Source: Ferirhizobium litorale
Lineage (GTDB): Bacteria > Pseudomonadota > Alphaproteobacteria > Rhizobiales > Rhizobiaceae
Assembly (NCBI GenBank): GCA_030028905.1
Contig: JALDYZ010000003.1
Span: 186,001 to 250,000, forward strand
Reading direction: 5' to 3'
Length of the DNA: 64,000 nt
Under the pieces are notes generated by a model. That model made no database searches, was not told the DNA's origin, and saw only the letters and a list, made by a program, of their open reading frames with translations. This document shows, piece after piece, positions 36,840 to 45,615 of this stretch. Position 1 is the first letter of the stretch; each line of letters starts with the position of its first letter. The translations under genes and the position numbers were made by a program.

Positions 36840-37157
36840 TCAGTCGGGAATTTCGAGGTCATAGACGATGATGCCGCGCAAGCCGCCTTCCGCGGCGGCG
36901 ACGATCCTGTCGCCCGTCAGCCTGTGCTCGCTATCGGCGAGATAGGCATCACGCGCCGCCGGGCCATCGAAATCCACCATGAACCCTTCCGAATATCCCT
37001 TGTCCATGCCCGTTTCCGGACTGACATTGCGACCGACATGCACCCCGACAAGCCCCGGCATCCTTGACTTCAAGCCGGCGATTTCGGCGTAGAGCCCGGC
37101 CTTCTCGTGTTCCGTCACCGAGGGCTTGAAATGAATGAACACGCAGTGGCGGATCAT
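36840..37157 (-). CDS. Stress-responsive A/B-barrel (Dabb) protein
   Basis: A 105-residue dimeric alpha/beta-barrel protein. The Dabb domain is clear from [15 protein letters not shown] at the start, [20 protein letters not shown] in the middle and [20 protein letters not shown] followed by H. The family contains small oxygenases, olivetolic acid cyclase-like enzymes and stress proteins. It lies nine bases after a GMC dehydrogenase gene and seven before the glycerate kinase gene. A catalytic or binding role in this pathway is likely but undefined. Confidence 0.85.
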   Translation of the reverse strand: MIRHCVFIHFKPSVTEHEKAGLYAEIAGLKSRMPGLVGVHVGRNVSPETGMDKGYSEGFMVDFDGPAARDAYLADSEHRLTGDRIVAAAEGGLRGIIVYDLEIPD

Positions 37158-37166
37158 GACAGCCTC

Positions 37167-38822
37167 CTATCGGATATCGGCTCGGGCCCGCGGGCGGGTA
37201 TCGTTGCGCTCGTGGGCAAAGATCATCCGCGGCAAAGGCTGCCGATTGCGGATGATATCAGCCCCCTTCTCGCCTATCATGATGGTCGGTCCGTTGGTAT
37301 TGCAAGACGGAACGCGCGGCATGACGGAGGAATCGCAGACGCGCAGCCCCTCCAACCCATGTACCTTCAGTTCGAGGTCCACAACCGCATCGTCACCGGT
37401 TCCCATCTTGCACGTGCCGACCGGGTGGTGATCGGTCTTCGCGTTGGCGCAGCCATATTCGAACAATTCGTCCTCCGTCCTTACCTTGTCGCCTGGCAGG
37501 CGCTCGGCAAGAACGTAGGGCTTGAGTGCGTCCTGCTGCATGATCTCCCGCGCAATCTTCAGGCCTTCCAGCGACATCTTCCGGTCGTGCGGATCACTCC
37601 AGTAGTTCGGATCGATCAGCGGGGCGGAGGCAGGATCGGAGGAGGAAAGCCGCACGGTCCCCTTCGAGCGCGGATGCAGATAGGCAGAGTTCAAGGTCAC
37701 GCCCGCATTCTTGAGCCGGGCCACGCCGGCTTCTATGCCGGAGCCGAGGCCGAGATGAAACTGGATGTCGGGCGAACGGGCGTTCTCGTCAGCGTACCAA
37801 AAGCCGCCGGTCTCAAACAGCGACGAAGCGACCGGTCCGGTGCGGAACAGTATGTATTCGAGCCCTGCCCAAAGGGTGCGATGGAGCTTCGCGACGTTGT
37901 CGTAGGTGTGATCGCCAGTGCATTCGGCAATCACGAAAAGATCGAGGTGATCCTGAAGATTGCTGCCGACACCAGCCAGATCGTGCTTGACCGGGACGCC
38001 GACCGACTTCAGGTGGTCCGCCGGGCCGATGCCCGATTGCAGCAGCAGTTTCGGGGAGCCAATTGCACCCGAGGAAACCAACACCTCGCGCTCGGCGCGG
38101 ATGGTTTCGACACCCTTGGCGCTGACCACCTCGACCCCGACGGCGCGGCGGCCTTCCAGGACGATGCGTGCGACGCGGGCGCCGGTGCGAACAGTCAGGT
38201 TCTTCCGGTCCTTGATCGGCGACAGATAGGCGAGCGACGCCGAAGACCGGCGGCGGTTGCGCTGGGTCAGCTGGTAGAAACCGACGCCGGCCTGCTGTTT
38301 TCCGTTGAAATCCGGATTGTAGGGAATGCCGAGTTCCTGGCCGGCGCGGATGTAGGCGTCGCAGATCGGCAGCGCCGACGCGGGCATGGAAACACCGAGC
38401 GGCCCGCCATAGGAATGGTAGTCGTCGACGAAGCGCTGGTTGTCCTCGGCGCGCTTGAAATAGGGAAGCACACTGCGATAGTCCCAGCCCTCGCAGCCAT
38501 CCTCGGAGGCCCAGAGGTCGTAGTCCACGGCATTGCCGCGGGTATAGAGCTGGGCATTGATCGACGAGCCGCCGCCGATGACCTTCGCCTGGGTATAGCG
38601 AAGTACCCGGCCCTTCATGTGCTTCTGCGGAACGGTCTCCCAGCCCCAGCTGGCCAGGCCCTTGGTCATCTTGGCAAAGCCGGCCGGCATGTGAAACAGC
38701 GGATTCCAGTCGCCGCCGCCGGCTTCGAGCAGCAGCACCCTGACCGCGGGGTCTTCTGTGAGGCGGTTGGCGAGAACGCAGCCCGCAGGACCCGCTCCAG
38801 TGATAATGTAGTCGTATGCCAT
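37167..38822 (-). CDS. GMC-family FAD alcohol dehydrogenase (choline dehydrogenase-like)
   Basis: The ATG at 38822 follows GGAGGAAA; 551 residues. The FAD-binding motif [18 protein letters not shown] starts at residue 4. The GMC signature 1 region includes [20 protein letters not shown]. The C-terminal catalytic segment has [11 protein letters not shown] with the active-site histidine, then [15 protein letters not shown]. The closest group is BetA/PEG-dehydrogenase-like GMC enzymes, which oxidise alcohols to aldehydes with a quinone or other acceptor. It is the second GMC gene of the operon, 17 bases after the SDR gene. Substrate unknown. Confidence 0.9.
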   Translation of the reverse strand: MAYDYIITGAGPAGCVLANRLTEDPAVRVLLLEAGGGDWNPLFHMPAGFAKMTKGLASWGWETVPQKHMKGRVLRYTQAKVIGGGSSINAQLYTRGNAVDYDLWASEDGCEGWDYRSVLPYFKRAEDNQRFVDDYHSYGGPLGVSMPASALPICDAYIRAGQELGIPYNPDFNGKQQAGVGFYQLTQRNRRRSSASLAYLSPIKDRKNLTVRTGARVARIVLEGRRAVGVEVVSAKGVETIRAEREVLVSSGAIGSPKLLLQSGIGPADHLKSVGVPVKHDLAGVGSNLQDHLDLFVIAECTGDHTYDNVAKLHRTLWAGLEYILFRTGPVASSLFETGGFWYADENARSPDIQFHLGLGSGIEAGVARLKNAGVTLNSAYLHPRSKGTVRLSSSDPASAPLIDPNYWSDPHDRKMSLEGLKIAREIMQQDALKPYVLAERLPGDKVRTEDELFEYGCANAKTDHHPVGTCKMGTGDDAVVDLELKVHGLEGLRVCDSSVMPRVPSCNTNGPTIMIGEKGADIIRNRQPLPRMIFAHERNDTRPRARADIR

Positions 38823-38839
38823 TGATTTCCTCCAGGTCG

Positions 38840-39610
38840 TCACAGACGACCGATAGACAGCCCACCATCGGCATCGATGACCGAACCGGTAGCGAAAGCG
38901 AACTTGCCGGATGCCAGCGAGGCGACGATCCCGCCGATGTCGGACGCCTCCCCCCACCGCTTCATGGGCACGAGGCCATCGGCGATCAGTTTGTCGTACT
39001 TGCCCGAAACCTTGGCGGTCATGTCGGTGCGGATGATACCGGGCCGCACCTCGAAGACTGAGACGCCGCTCTCTGCAAGGCGCAGCGCCAGCCCTTGGGT
39101 GAAGGCGGCAAGCCCGGCCTTGCCGAGGCAGTAGTCGAGGCGTTCCGGCGAGGTCAGCGCGGCCGACACCGAGGTGATGTTGACGATCGTGCGAGGCACG
39201 CTAGCTTCGGCCTGCAGCATCGTCTTCAGCACGGTCTGCGTGAAGAACACCGTGCCGCGCAGGTTGGTGGCCATGATGGCATCGTAGTTTTCCGGGGTCA
39301 GGTCGAGAAAATCGCCGCGAACGACCGACGCCATGCCGGCATTGTTGACAAGGCAGTCGAGGTTCCCGAGCGCTCTGACTATCTCGTCGACGACCGCTGC
39401 ATGATTGGAGACATCAGCAAGATCGCCCTTGAAGTAGTGGGCATCGCATCCGAGCGCCTTCAGGTCTTCCAACGCCGGATCTGCGGGGTCCGGATCGCCG
39501 ATGCCGGTGATCGCAATGTCGAAGCCGGCAGCAGCGAGCGCCTTGGCAATGCCGAGGCCGATGCCGCGGCGACCGCCGGTGACGAGGGCGACGGGACGCT
39601 TTTTCGTCAT
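38840..39610 (-). CDS. Short-chain dehydrogenase/reductase
   Basis: A 256-residue classical SDR. The cofactor motif is TGGRRGIG near residue 11. NNAG occurs near residue 89, the catalytic serine in NITSVSA, and the catalytic pair in DYCLGKAG (YxxxK). The end has FATGSVIDADGGLSIGRL. This is a NAD(P)-dependent ketone/alcohol enzyme. Its ATG overlaps the stop of the upstream GMC gene by four bases, so the two are translationally coupled. It is probably one of the oxidation or epimerisation steps of the imported compound. Confidence 0.9.
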   Translation of the reverse strand: MTKKRPVALVTGGRRGIGLGIAKALAAAGFDIAITGIGDPDPADPALEDLKALGCDAHYFKGDLADVSNHAAVVDEIVRALGNLDCLVNNAGMASVVRGDFLDLTPENYDAIMATNLRGTVFFTQTVLKTMLQAEASVPRTIVNITSVSAALTSPERLDYCLGKAGLAAFTQGLALRLAESGVSVFEVRPGIIRTDMTAKVSGKYDKLIADGLVPMKRWGEASDIGGIVASLASGKFAFATGSVIDADGGLSIGRL

Positions 39611-41127
39611 GATGCCAAATCCTTCCCGGATATGTGTTCGGCGACGCGCAGCGCCTGCGCCGCAATTGTCAGGGCCGGATTGACGGCCGCAGATGTCGGC
39701 AAAAAGCTCGCATCGACGACGAAGAGATTTGGATGGTCGAAGGCCCGGCAGTAGACGTCGAGCGGCGCGCTTTCCGGATCATTGCCGATCCTGACCGTTC
39801 CACACTGGTGCGACGGCGTACGCTTGTCGAACGCTCGGGACAGCACGACCGGAAAGCCGGCGCGGCGCAGCACAGCCTTGAGCTTGGCGACGAGATCACG
39901 GTGCGCCTGCCAGTTGCTTCGCACCCATTGCAGAACGATTCGGTCGCCATCGACCATGACCCGGCTGTCCGGATGCGGTAGATCCTCGCTCATCGCATAA
40001 AAGTCGATCGCATGCGCCGCCACCCTGTCCAGCAGCCATTCCGGCATGCTGGGCATATTTGCCTTCAGGATCTTCCCGGAGATGCGGCCGAGCAATTGGA
40101 CGTTGCCGAGCGGTGGACCGCCCTCGCCATCCGACAGGTAGAAATCGTTGAAACCGAAGGTCTTCTGGTAGATCGAATCGTTGCGGTACCACGGCGCCAT
40201 AGCAATCACCGCCGAGGAATTGTGGTTCATGAAGTTGCGTCCGACCTGGTCGGAAGAATTGGCGAGTCCCGAGGGATGCCTTGCGTTGGCCGACCGCAGC
40301 AGAAGGACCGCGGACTGAACCGCCCCTGCCGCAAGAATGACGAGCTTCGGGCTGACCTTGTGGTGGGCTCCACCGTGCATGTAATGGATCGTCTCGATCC
40401 GACCGCCGTCCGTCGCAGTTTCGAGACGCGTCACCCGCGCACCGGTTTGCAGGGTGACGTTCGTATGCTGAAGGGCAAGCGCCAGCCCCACGGTTTCGGC
40501 ATCCATTTTGCCGTCGTTGCAGTTTGGATGGGCGTCCCACGGTGTCTTTGCCTTCGCAAGCCAGCGGTCGATATCGACGCCGAGCGGCAGCGAATAAGGA
40601 TGGACACCGCTCTTTTTCAGGCGTCCGCGAACCTTGGCGATCGCCGGTTCGTCCGGCACCGGTGGAAATGCGTAGGGGACCGAATGCGGCGGTTCGATCG
40701 GGTCCTCGTCCAGTGCGCCGCGAACCTGGTACATCTGTTCGGCCATGGAATACCACGGCTCCAGTTCCTCGTAGGGGAAAGGCCATGCCGGCGACACCCC
40801 ATCAAGATGCGCCATCTCCATGAAATCCTCGGCGCGGTAGCGCACCAGCACTGCACCGTAGAACTTCGAATTGCCGCCGACATTGTAGTAGTTGCCGGGA
40901 TTGAAGCCGGTGCCGTCGGTCTCGTACCACAGCTCCTTCGGGCGAAAATGGCCGCGTTGGAAGATCGCCCTCTGGTCTCGGTTTTCCGGGCGGTCCTCGA
41001 TACGGCCGCCCGCCTCCAGGATCAGGATACTGGCGCCGCTTCCCGCCAAACCGGCTGCGACGGTCGCACCGCCGATTCCCGAGCCGATGATGACGATATC
41101 CGGTTGTCCCTGCATATCTCGGCTCAT
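39607..41127 (-). CDS. GMC-family oxidoreductase (glucose/gluconate dehydrogenase-like)
   Basis: The start is set at the ATG at 41127 (506 residues), overlapping the ATPase stop by four bases; a longer frame to 42123 runs antiparallel-free through the ATPase gene and is spurious. The FAD motif is IVIIGSGIGGATVAAGLAG near residue 11, and YYNVGGNSKFYGAVLVRYR follows. The C-terminal catalytic block is PSHQCGTVRIG, and VDASFLPTSAAVNPALTIAA closes the FAD site. This subgroup includes membrane-linked sugar and sugar-acid dehydrogenases. No twin-arginine signal is visible, so it may be cytoplasmic. Confidence 0.88.
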   Translation of the reverse strand: MSRDMQGQPDIVIIGSGIGGATVAAGLAGSGASILILEAGGRIEDRPENRDQRAIFQRGHFRPKELWYETDGTGFNPGNYYNVGGNSKFYGAVLVRYRAEDFMEMAHLDGVSPAWPFPYEELEPWYSMAEQMYQVRGALDEDPIEPPHSVPYAFPPVPDEPAIAKVRGRLKKSGVHPYSLPLGVDIDRWLAKAKTPWDAHPNCNDGKMDAETVGLALALQHTNVTLQTGARVTRLETATDGGRIETIHYMHGGAHHKVSPKLVILAAGAVQSAVLLLRSANARHPSGLANSSDQVGRNFMNHNSSAVIAMAPWYRNDSIYQKTFGFNDFYLSDGEGGPPLGNVQLLGRISGKILKANMPSMPEWLLDRVAAHAIDFYAMSEDLPHPDSRVMVDGDRIVLQWVRSNWQAHRDLVAKLKAVLRRAGFPVVLSRAFDKRTPSHQCGTVRIGNDPESAPLDVYCRAFDHPNLFVVDASFLPTSAAVNPALTIAAQALRVAEHISGKDLAS

Positions 41128-42239
41128 GCTATCCGGAGCTGGCTCTGCGGGTCGAAGAACACCGCCTTGTCCAGGTTGAAAGCAAGCCGCGCATTCTGGC
41201 CGGCAGTAATCGGCACATCGGCGCGCAGCCGTGCCACGATCTCCTTGCCGCCGAGGTGGGTGACGGCAAACGTATCGGCGCCGGCGGGCTCGACCACCTC
41301 GATCAGGCAGTCGCCCTCGACCAGCGCGCGTGCATTGCGGTCGGCACCGTCGGGGTCTGTCAACGCTTCCGGCCGGATGCCGAAAACCACTTCCTTGTCG
41401 CGATAGGCCCCAAGCGCGGCAGGCGCGTGCGCAACCGAGAGCTTCAACGGCTCGCCATCGGGTCTGGCCAGGGCGACTGCCAGACCATCGCCGTTCTGGA
41501 ACACTTTGGCCTGAAGCAGGTTCATCGCCGGCGATCCCATGAAGTCGGCGACGAACATGTTGGCCGGATTGTTGTAGATATCGGCCGGCGAGCCGAACTG
41601 CTGCAGCACTCCATCCTTGAGGACTGCGATTTTGGTGGCGAGCGTCATTGCCTCGATCTGGTCGTGGGTGACATAGACGATCGTTGTCTTCATGCGCTGA
41701 TGCAGCCGCTTGATCTCGGTGCGCATGTCGACGCGCAGCTTTGCATCCAGGTTCGACAGCGGTTCGTCGAAGAGAAAGACCTGCGGATTGCGGACAAGTG
41801 CCCGCCCCATGGCCACGCGCTGGCGCTGGCCGCCGGAGAGCTGACTTGGCTTGCGGTCGAGCAGATGACCGATCTGCAGCATGTCCGCCACCTGCTTGAT
41901 CGCCTTTTCGCGTTCGTCCTTCGGCACACCGCGGATCTCCATGCCGAAGGCGATGTTCCCGGCAACCGTCATGTTCGGGTAGAGCGCGTAGGATTGGAAC
42001 ACCATGGCAATGTCGCGCTGCGACGGTGGCAGGCCCGCGACCGAGCGCCCCCTGATGGCGATTTCGCCAGACGTGATCGGCTCGAGGCCGGCGATCGTGT
42101 TCAGCAGCGTGGACTTGCCGCAACCCGACGGACCGACGAGGACCAGAAAGCCGCCTTCCTCGATCTCGATGTTGATGTCCTTGAGAATCTCCAGCGCGCC
42201 ATAGGATTTGCGGAGGTTGGTGATCTTGAGAAACGACAT
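41124..42239 (-). CDS. CUT1 sugar ABC importer ATP-binding protein (MalK/UgpC type)
   Basis: A 371-residue ATPase. Walker A is GPSGCGKST near residue 36, the signature LSGGQRQRVAMGRAL near 134, Walker B VFLFDEPLSNLDAKLR near 154, and the switch histidine in VTHDQIEA. The C-terminal regulatory TOBE/MalK-like domain (about 240-371) includes VFGIRPEALTDPDG. It energises the two permeases encoded five bases upstream. It is the last transport gene before the dehydrogenases and is translationally coupled to the first GMC gene. Confidence 0.94.
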   Translation of the reverse strand: MSFLKITNLRKSYGALEILKDINIEIEEGGFLVLVGPSGCGKSTLLNTIAGLEPITSGEIAIRGRSVAGLPPSQRDIAMVFQSYALYPNMTVAGNIAFGMEIRGVPKDEREKAIKQVADMLQIGHLLDRKPSQLSGGQRQRVAMGRALVRNPQVFLFDEPLSNLDAKLRVDMRTEIKRLHQRMKTTIVYVTHDQIEAMTLATKIAVLKDGVLQQFGSPADIYNNPANMFVADFMGSPAMNLLQAKVFQNGDGLAVALARPDGEPLKLSVAHAPAALGAYRDKEVVFGIRPEALTDPDGADRNARALVEGDCLIEVVEPAGADTFAVTHLGGKEIVARLRADVPITAGQNARLAFNLDKAVFFDPQSQLRIA

Positions 42240-42244
42240 TGCAG

Positions 42245-43129
42245 TTATCCTTTCACTGCGCCGGACATCAGGCCACGCACGAAATAGCGGCCGGAAACGA
42301 TGTAGACGATCAGCGTTGGCAGGGCGGCGAGGATCGCGCCCGCGAAGTGGACGTTGTATTCCTTCACCCCCGTCGACGACGAAACGAGGTTGTTGAGGGC
42401 GACGGTCATAGGCGTCGAATAGGGACCCGAGAACGAGGCGCCGAACAGGAAGTCGTTCCAGATGTTGGTGAACTGCCAGATGACGGAGACGACGATGATC
42501 GGTCCCGACGACGGCAGCAGGATCCGCCAGAAGATCTGGAAGAACGTGGCTCCGTCGATCTGCGCTGCACGCACCAGCTCGGTCGGGAACGCTTCATAGT
42601 AATTGCGGAAATAGAGCGTCGTGAAGCCGATGCCATAGACGACATGGACCATGATCAGGCCCCAGATAGAGCCCGCGAGGCCGACCAGCCCGAGAATACG
42701 GGCCATGGGGATCAGGACGATCTGGAACGGGATGAAGCAGGAGAGCAGCAGCAATCCGAAGAAGATGTTCGATCCCTTGAAGCTCCATTTGGTGAGCACA
42801 TAGCCGTTAAGCGCGCCGATGATGGTGGATATCGCGACCGCCGGGACGACCATCAGGATCGAATTGATGAAGAAGGGCCTAAGGCCCGTCGGCTGCACGC
42901 CGATCTGCGCGGTCGACCAGGCGGAAAGCCACGGCTCGATCGTCCAGACCTGCGGCAGATTTAGCATGCCGCCCTGGCGAATCTCGTCCAGCGGCTTGAA
43001 GGAATTGACCACCATGACGTAGAGCGGCAGCAGGTAGTAGACCGCGAAGATGATCAGCGCGGTATAGATCAGCGCCCGGGTCAGTCTCCCGTGGGAGATC
43101 ACGTTCTGTGAATTTGCAGCGCCGCTCAT
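42245..43129 (-). CDS. CUT1 sugar ABC importer permease (MalG type)
   Basis: The start at 43129 gives 294 residues and a TGATG overlap with the other permease; the longer frame to 43534 lies within that gene and is discarded. It has six membrane helices and the EAA loop (FPTELVRAAQIDGATFFQIFWRI region, about residues 190-212) that docks on the ATPase. The C-terminus, GRYFVRGLMSGAVKG, is typical of MalG-like permeases. It forms the channel with the MalF-like partner. Confidence 0.93.
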   Translation of the reverse strand: MSGAANSQNVISHGRLTRALIYTALIIFAVYYLLPLYVMVVNSFKPLDEIRQGGMLNLPQVWTIEPWLSAWSTAQIGVQPTGLRPFFINSILMVVPAVAISTIIGALNGYVLTKWSFKGSNIFFGLLLLSCFIPFQIVLIPMARILGLVGLAGSIWGLIMVHVVYGIGFTTLYFRNYYEAFPTELVRAAQIDGATFFQIFWRILLPSSGPIIVVSVIWQFTNIWNDFLFGASFSGPYSTPMTVALNNLVSSSTGVKEYNVHFAGAILAALPTLIVYIVSGRYFVRGLMSGAVKG

Positions 43130-44007
43130 CAGCGTTTGCCTCCGCGGATTTCGGAATAGAGATAGGGGATGATGATCGAGAAGATCATGATCAGCATGAT
43201 GATCGCCGACGATGCGCCGATACCCATCTGGTTGCGGGTGAAGGTGTAGGAGTACATGAAGGTCGCCGGCAGTTCGGTCGCCTGCCCCGGTCCGCCGCCG
43301 GTCAGGGCGATGACCAGGTCGTAGGCCTTGATGGCAAGGTGTGCGAGCACGACGAAGGCCGACAGGAACACCGGCCGCATCAGCGGAATGATGATCCGGC
43401 GATAGACCGTCACCGTGGAGGCCCCGTCGATCTGCGCCGCCTTGATGATCTCGTTGTCGACGCCGCGAAGGCCCGCGAGGAACATCGCCATCACGAATCC
43501 GGACGACTGCCACACCGCTGCGATCACCACGCAATAGATCGCGTAGTTGCGATCCTTGATCCAGTTGAACGAGAAGCTCTCCCAGCCCCAGAGGTGCATG
43601 GTATTTTCAAGCCCGATGCCCGGATCGAGGAACCATTTCCACGCCGTACCCGTGACGATGAAGGAGAGCGCCATCGGGTAGAGGTAAATCGGCCTGAGGA
43701 AGCCTTCGCCGCGGATCTTCTGGTCGAGCAAAATCGCCAGGAACAGCCCTAGCACCGAGCAGATGATGATGTAGAGGGACGCGAAAATCCCCAGATTGGT
43801 GATCGCCCGCCACCAGTGCGGCAATGCCCAGAGCTTCACATAGTTCTGCAGGCCGACGAAGTTGTAGGACGGCAGCATCTTGCTGTCGGTCAGCGACAGA
43901 AAGCCGGTGTAGAAGATGAAGCCATAGACGAAGATCAGGATGACGACGAAGCTCGGGGCCAAGACCAGCTTGGGAAGAAGCTCCTGAAGTCGGCTGCGAC
44001 TGTTCAT
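43129..44007 (-). CDS. CUT1 sugar ABC importer permease (MalF type)
   Basis: A 292-residue protein with six helices. The first helix is LVLAPSFVVILIFVYGFIFY, and the EAA loop is GVDNEIIKAAQIDGASTVTV near residue 192. The first of two overlapping permease genes. It lies 182 bases after the binding-protein gene, with a strong GC hairpin in between that probably lowers read-through, so that the binding protein is made in excess. Confidence 0.93.
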   Translation of the reverse strand: MNSRSRLQELLPKLVLAPSFVVILIFVYGFIFYTGFLSLTDSKMLPSYNFVGLQNYVKLWALPHWWRAITNLGIFASLYIIICSVLGLFLAILLDQKIRGEGFLRPIYLYPMALSFIVTGTAWKWFLDPGIGLENTMHLWGWESFSFNWIKDRNYAIYCVVIAAVWQSSGFVMAMFLAGLRGVDNEIIKAAQIDGASTVTVYRRIIIPLMRPVFLSAFVVLAHLAIKAYDLVIALTGGGPGQATELPATFMYSYTFTRNQMGIGASSAIIMLIMIFSIIIPYLYSEIRGGKR

Positions 44008-44144
44008 GGTCGGTCACCACCTTTGGCGCAACACCCGGTCAAGCGCCGGGGCCATATGCAATGATGCGCGGTTTTCGAGTGTCAGGCGTTGCCGGCGAGG
44101 TCGAAGACACCGCCGCTCGGGCAACGCACATCGTTTTCCGAATG

Positions 44145-44177
44145 CCCCGGGGCTGCGCGGGTAGCGCGACCCCGGGG
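44145..44177 (-). terminator. GC-rich hairpin between binding-protein and permease genes (attenuator-like)
   Basis: CCCCGGGG at 44145-44152 pairs with CCCCGGGG at 44170-44177, with a CGCG/CGCG inner stem. It is followed on the minus strand by CATTCGG without a T-run. Its place, 13 bases after the binding-protein stop and before the permeases, is typical of processing or partial termination hairpins in ABC operons. Confidence 0.6.
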
Positions 44178-44189
44178 AAATCTGTCGGA

Positions 44190-45431
44190 TTACTTCGCGC
44201 CTTCGACGGCAGCGACGAGTTCCGTCACGGCTTCCTCCGAGGAGAGTTCGCCGTTGAACTGACGGGTCACCACGTCATAGATCGCATTCTTGACCGATGC
44301 CGGGTTGGCGTGACCATGGGCCATGGAGCCATACAGCGAGCCGTTGGCATTGGCTTCGGCCAGGTCCTTGATGCCCTTCTTGCCGCAATCGTCGAAATCC
44401 GTATCCGGAACGTCGGTGCGGGCCGGAACTGAACCCTTGACGACGTTGAAGGCCGACTGGAAGGTCGGGCTTTCGATGGCCGAAGCCATGGCCATCTGAG
44501 CCGGGACCTTGTCGTCCGAAACCTTGAACATCGCGAACTGATCGGAGTTGAAGGTTACCGAGCCCTGCGTTCCGGGGAAGCGCATGCAGACGAAGTCCGT
44601 GCCGGGCTTCTTACCGGCCTTCAGGAATTCACCCTTGGCCCAGTCGCCCATGAACTGTACGCCGGCCTTGTCCTCGATGACCATGGCGGAAGCGAGGTTC
44701 CAGTCACGGCCGGAGAAGTTGTCGTCGACATAGGAGCGCAGCTTCGTCATGCGGTCGAAGGCTTCCTTCATCTTGTCGCCGCCGAGAGCGGCCGGATCGA
44801 GGTCGATGAAGGCGGCCTTGTAGAAGTCGTTGCCGAGCGAAAGGACGACGGCATCGAAGATTGTCGCGTCCTGCCAGGGCTGGCCGCCGTGGGCGACGGG
44901 CATGATGCCCTGCGCCTTGAAGTTGTCGAGGAGCGCGACGAGCTCTTCCCAGTTCTGCGGTTCCTTGCCGCCGGCCTTGTCGAGGGCCGCTTTGTTGATC
45001 CACATCCAGTTGGTGGAGTGGACGTTCACGGGTGCCGCAATCCAGTGGCCGTCATACTTGGAAAACTGCTGGAGTGCCGTCGGGACGACCTTGTCCCAGC
45101 CCTCCTTGCTGGCAACTTCATCGAGGTTGCCGAGCGCGCCTTCCTTGGCCCAGTCGATGATGTCGAAACCAAGCATCTGCACGGCGGTCGGCGCGTTGCC
45201 GGCTGTGACGCGGGCGCGAAGCACGGTCATCGCCTCGGTGCCGCCGCCACCTGCGACCGGCATGTCGGTCCAGGAGATGCCCTTGGATTCCAGGTCCTTC
45301 TTCAGAACGTCGAGAGCAGCAGCCTCGCCGCCCGACGTCCACCAGTGCAGGACCTCCACGTTTTCCGCGGCCTGCGCCGCGCCTGCCATCATCGCCAGCG
45401 CAATTGCTGTCGTCGTCATGAACTTGCGCAT
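44190..45431 (-). CDS. CUT1 sugar-binding protein of ABC importer
   Basis: The start at 45431 follows GGGAGGAA; 413 residues. The Sec signal peptide [21 protein letters not shown] is cut near residue 21. The mature protein resembles the glucose/mannose-type family 1 binding proteins of Thermus and Pseudomonas: [20 protein letters not shown] at the N-terminus, then [19 protein letters not shown] and later GDWAKGEF. It binds a sugar or polyol in the periplasm for the adjacent permeases. A promoter of its own lies 120-150 bases upstream. The ligand cannot be assigned from similarity I can see. Confidence 0.9.
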   Translation of the reverse strand: MRKFMTTTAIALAMMAGAAQAAENVEVLHWWTSGGEAAALDVLKKDLESKGISWTDMPVAGGGGTEAMTVLRARVTAGNAPTAVQMLGFDIIDWAKEGALGNLDEVASKEGWDKVVPTALQQFSKYDGHWIAAPVNVHSTNWMWINKAALDKAGGKEPQNWEELVALLDNFKAQGIMPVAHGGQPWQDATIFDAVVLSLGNDFYKAAFIDLDPAALGGDKMKEAFDRMTKLRSYVDDNFSGRDWNLASAMVIEDKAGVQFMGDWAKGEFLKAGKKPGTDFVCMRFPGTQGSVTFNSDQFAMFKVSDDKVPAQMAMASAIESPTFQSAFNVVKGSVPARTDVPDTDFDDCGKKGIKDLAEANANGSLYGSMAHGHANPASVKNAIYDVVTRQFNGELSSEEAVTELVAAVEGAK

Positions 45432-45552
45432 CGTTATTCCTCCCGTTTGCAAGTTACCTAGCGGAAACTTCCTCCGCCCCACTACAAGCTTCCGACCGTA
45501 AGATCGGCAAACTTCTAAACTAAGTATCTGCGGACTCCTCTCCGCGGCGCCC

Positions 45553-45582
45553 ATTTAGATTGAACTCGTTTTCCTTCGTCAA
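45553..45582 (-). promoter_or_regulatory. Candidate internal promoter for the ABC importer genes
   Basis: On the minus strand TTGACG (45582-45577) is followed after 17 bases by TCTAAA (45559-45554), about 120 bases before the binding-protein ATG. It lies in the only gap over 180 bases between the aldehyde dehydrogenase and transporter genes. It lacks the LacI palindrome found upstream of the cluster. Confidence 0.5.
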
Positions 45583-45615
45583 GCTCCCAAACGGGTATTT
45601 TTAAATCGATTGAAG

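Noticed and set aside
41128-42123. N-terminal extension of the GMC gene to 838 residues
   Set aside because: The extra part is an out-of-frame reading of the MalK-type ATPase gene on the same strand. The FAD motif begins right after the ATG at 41127.
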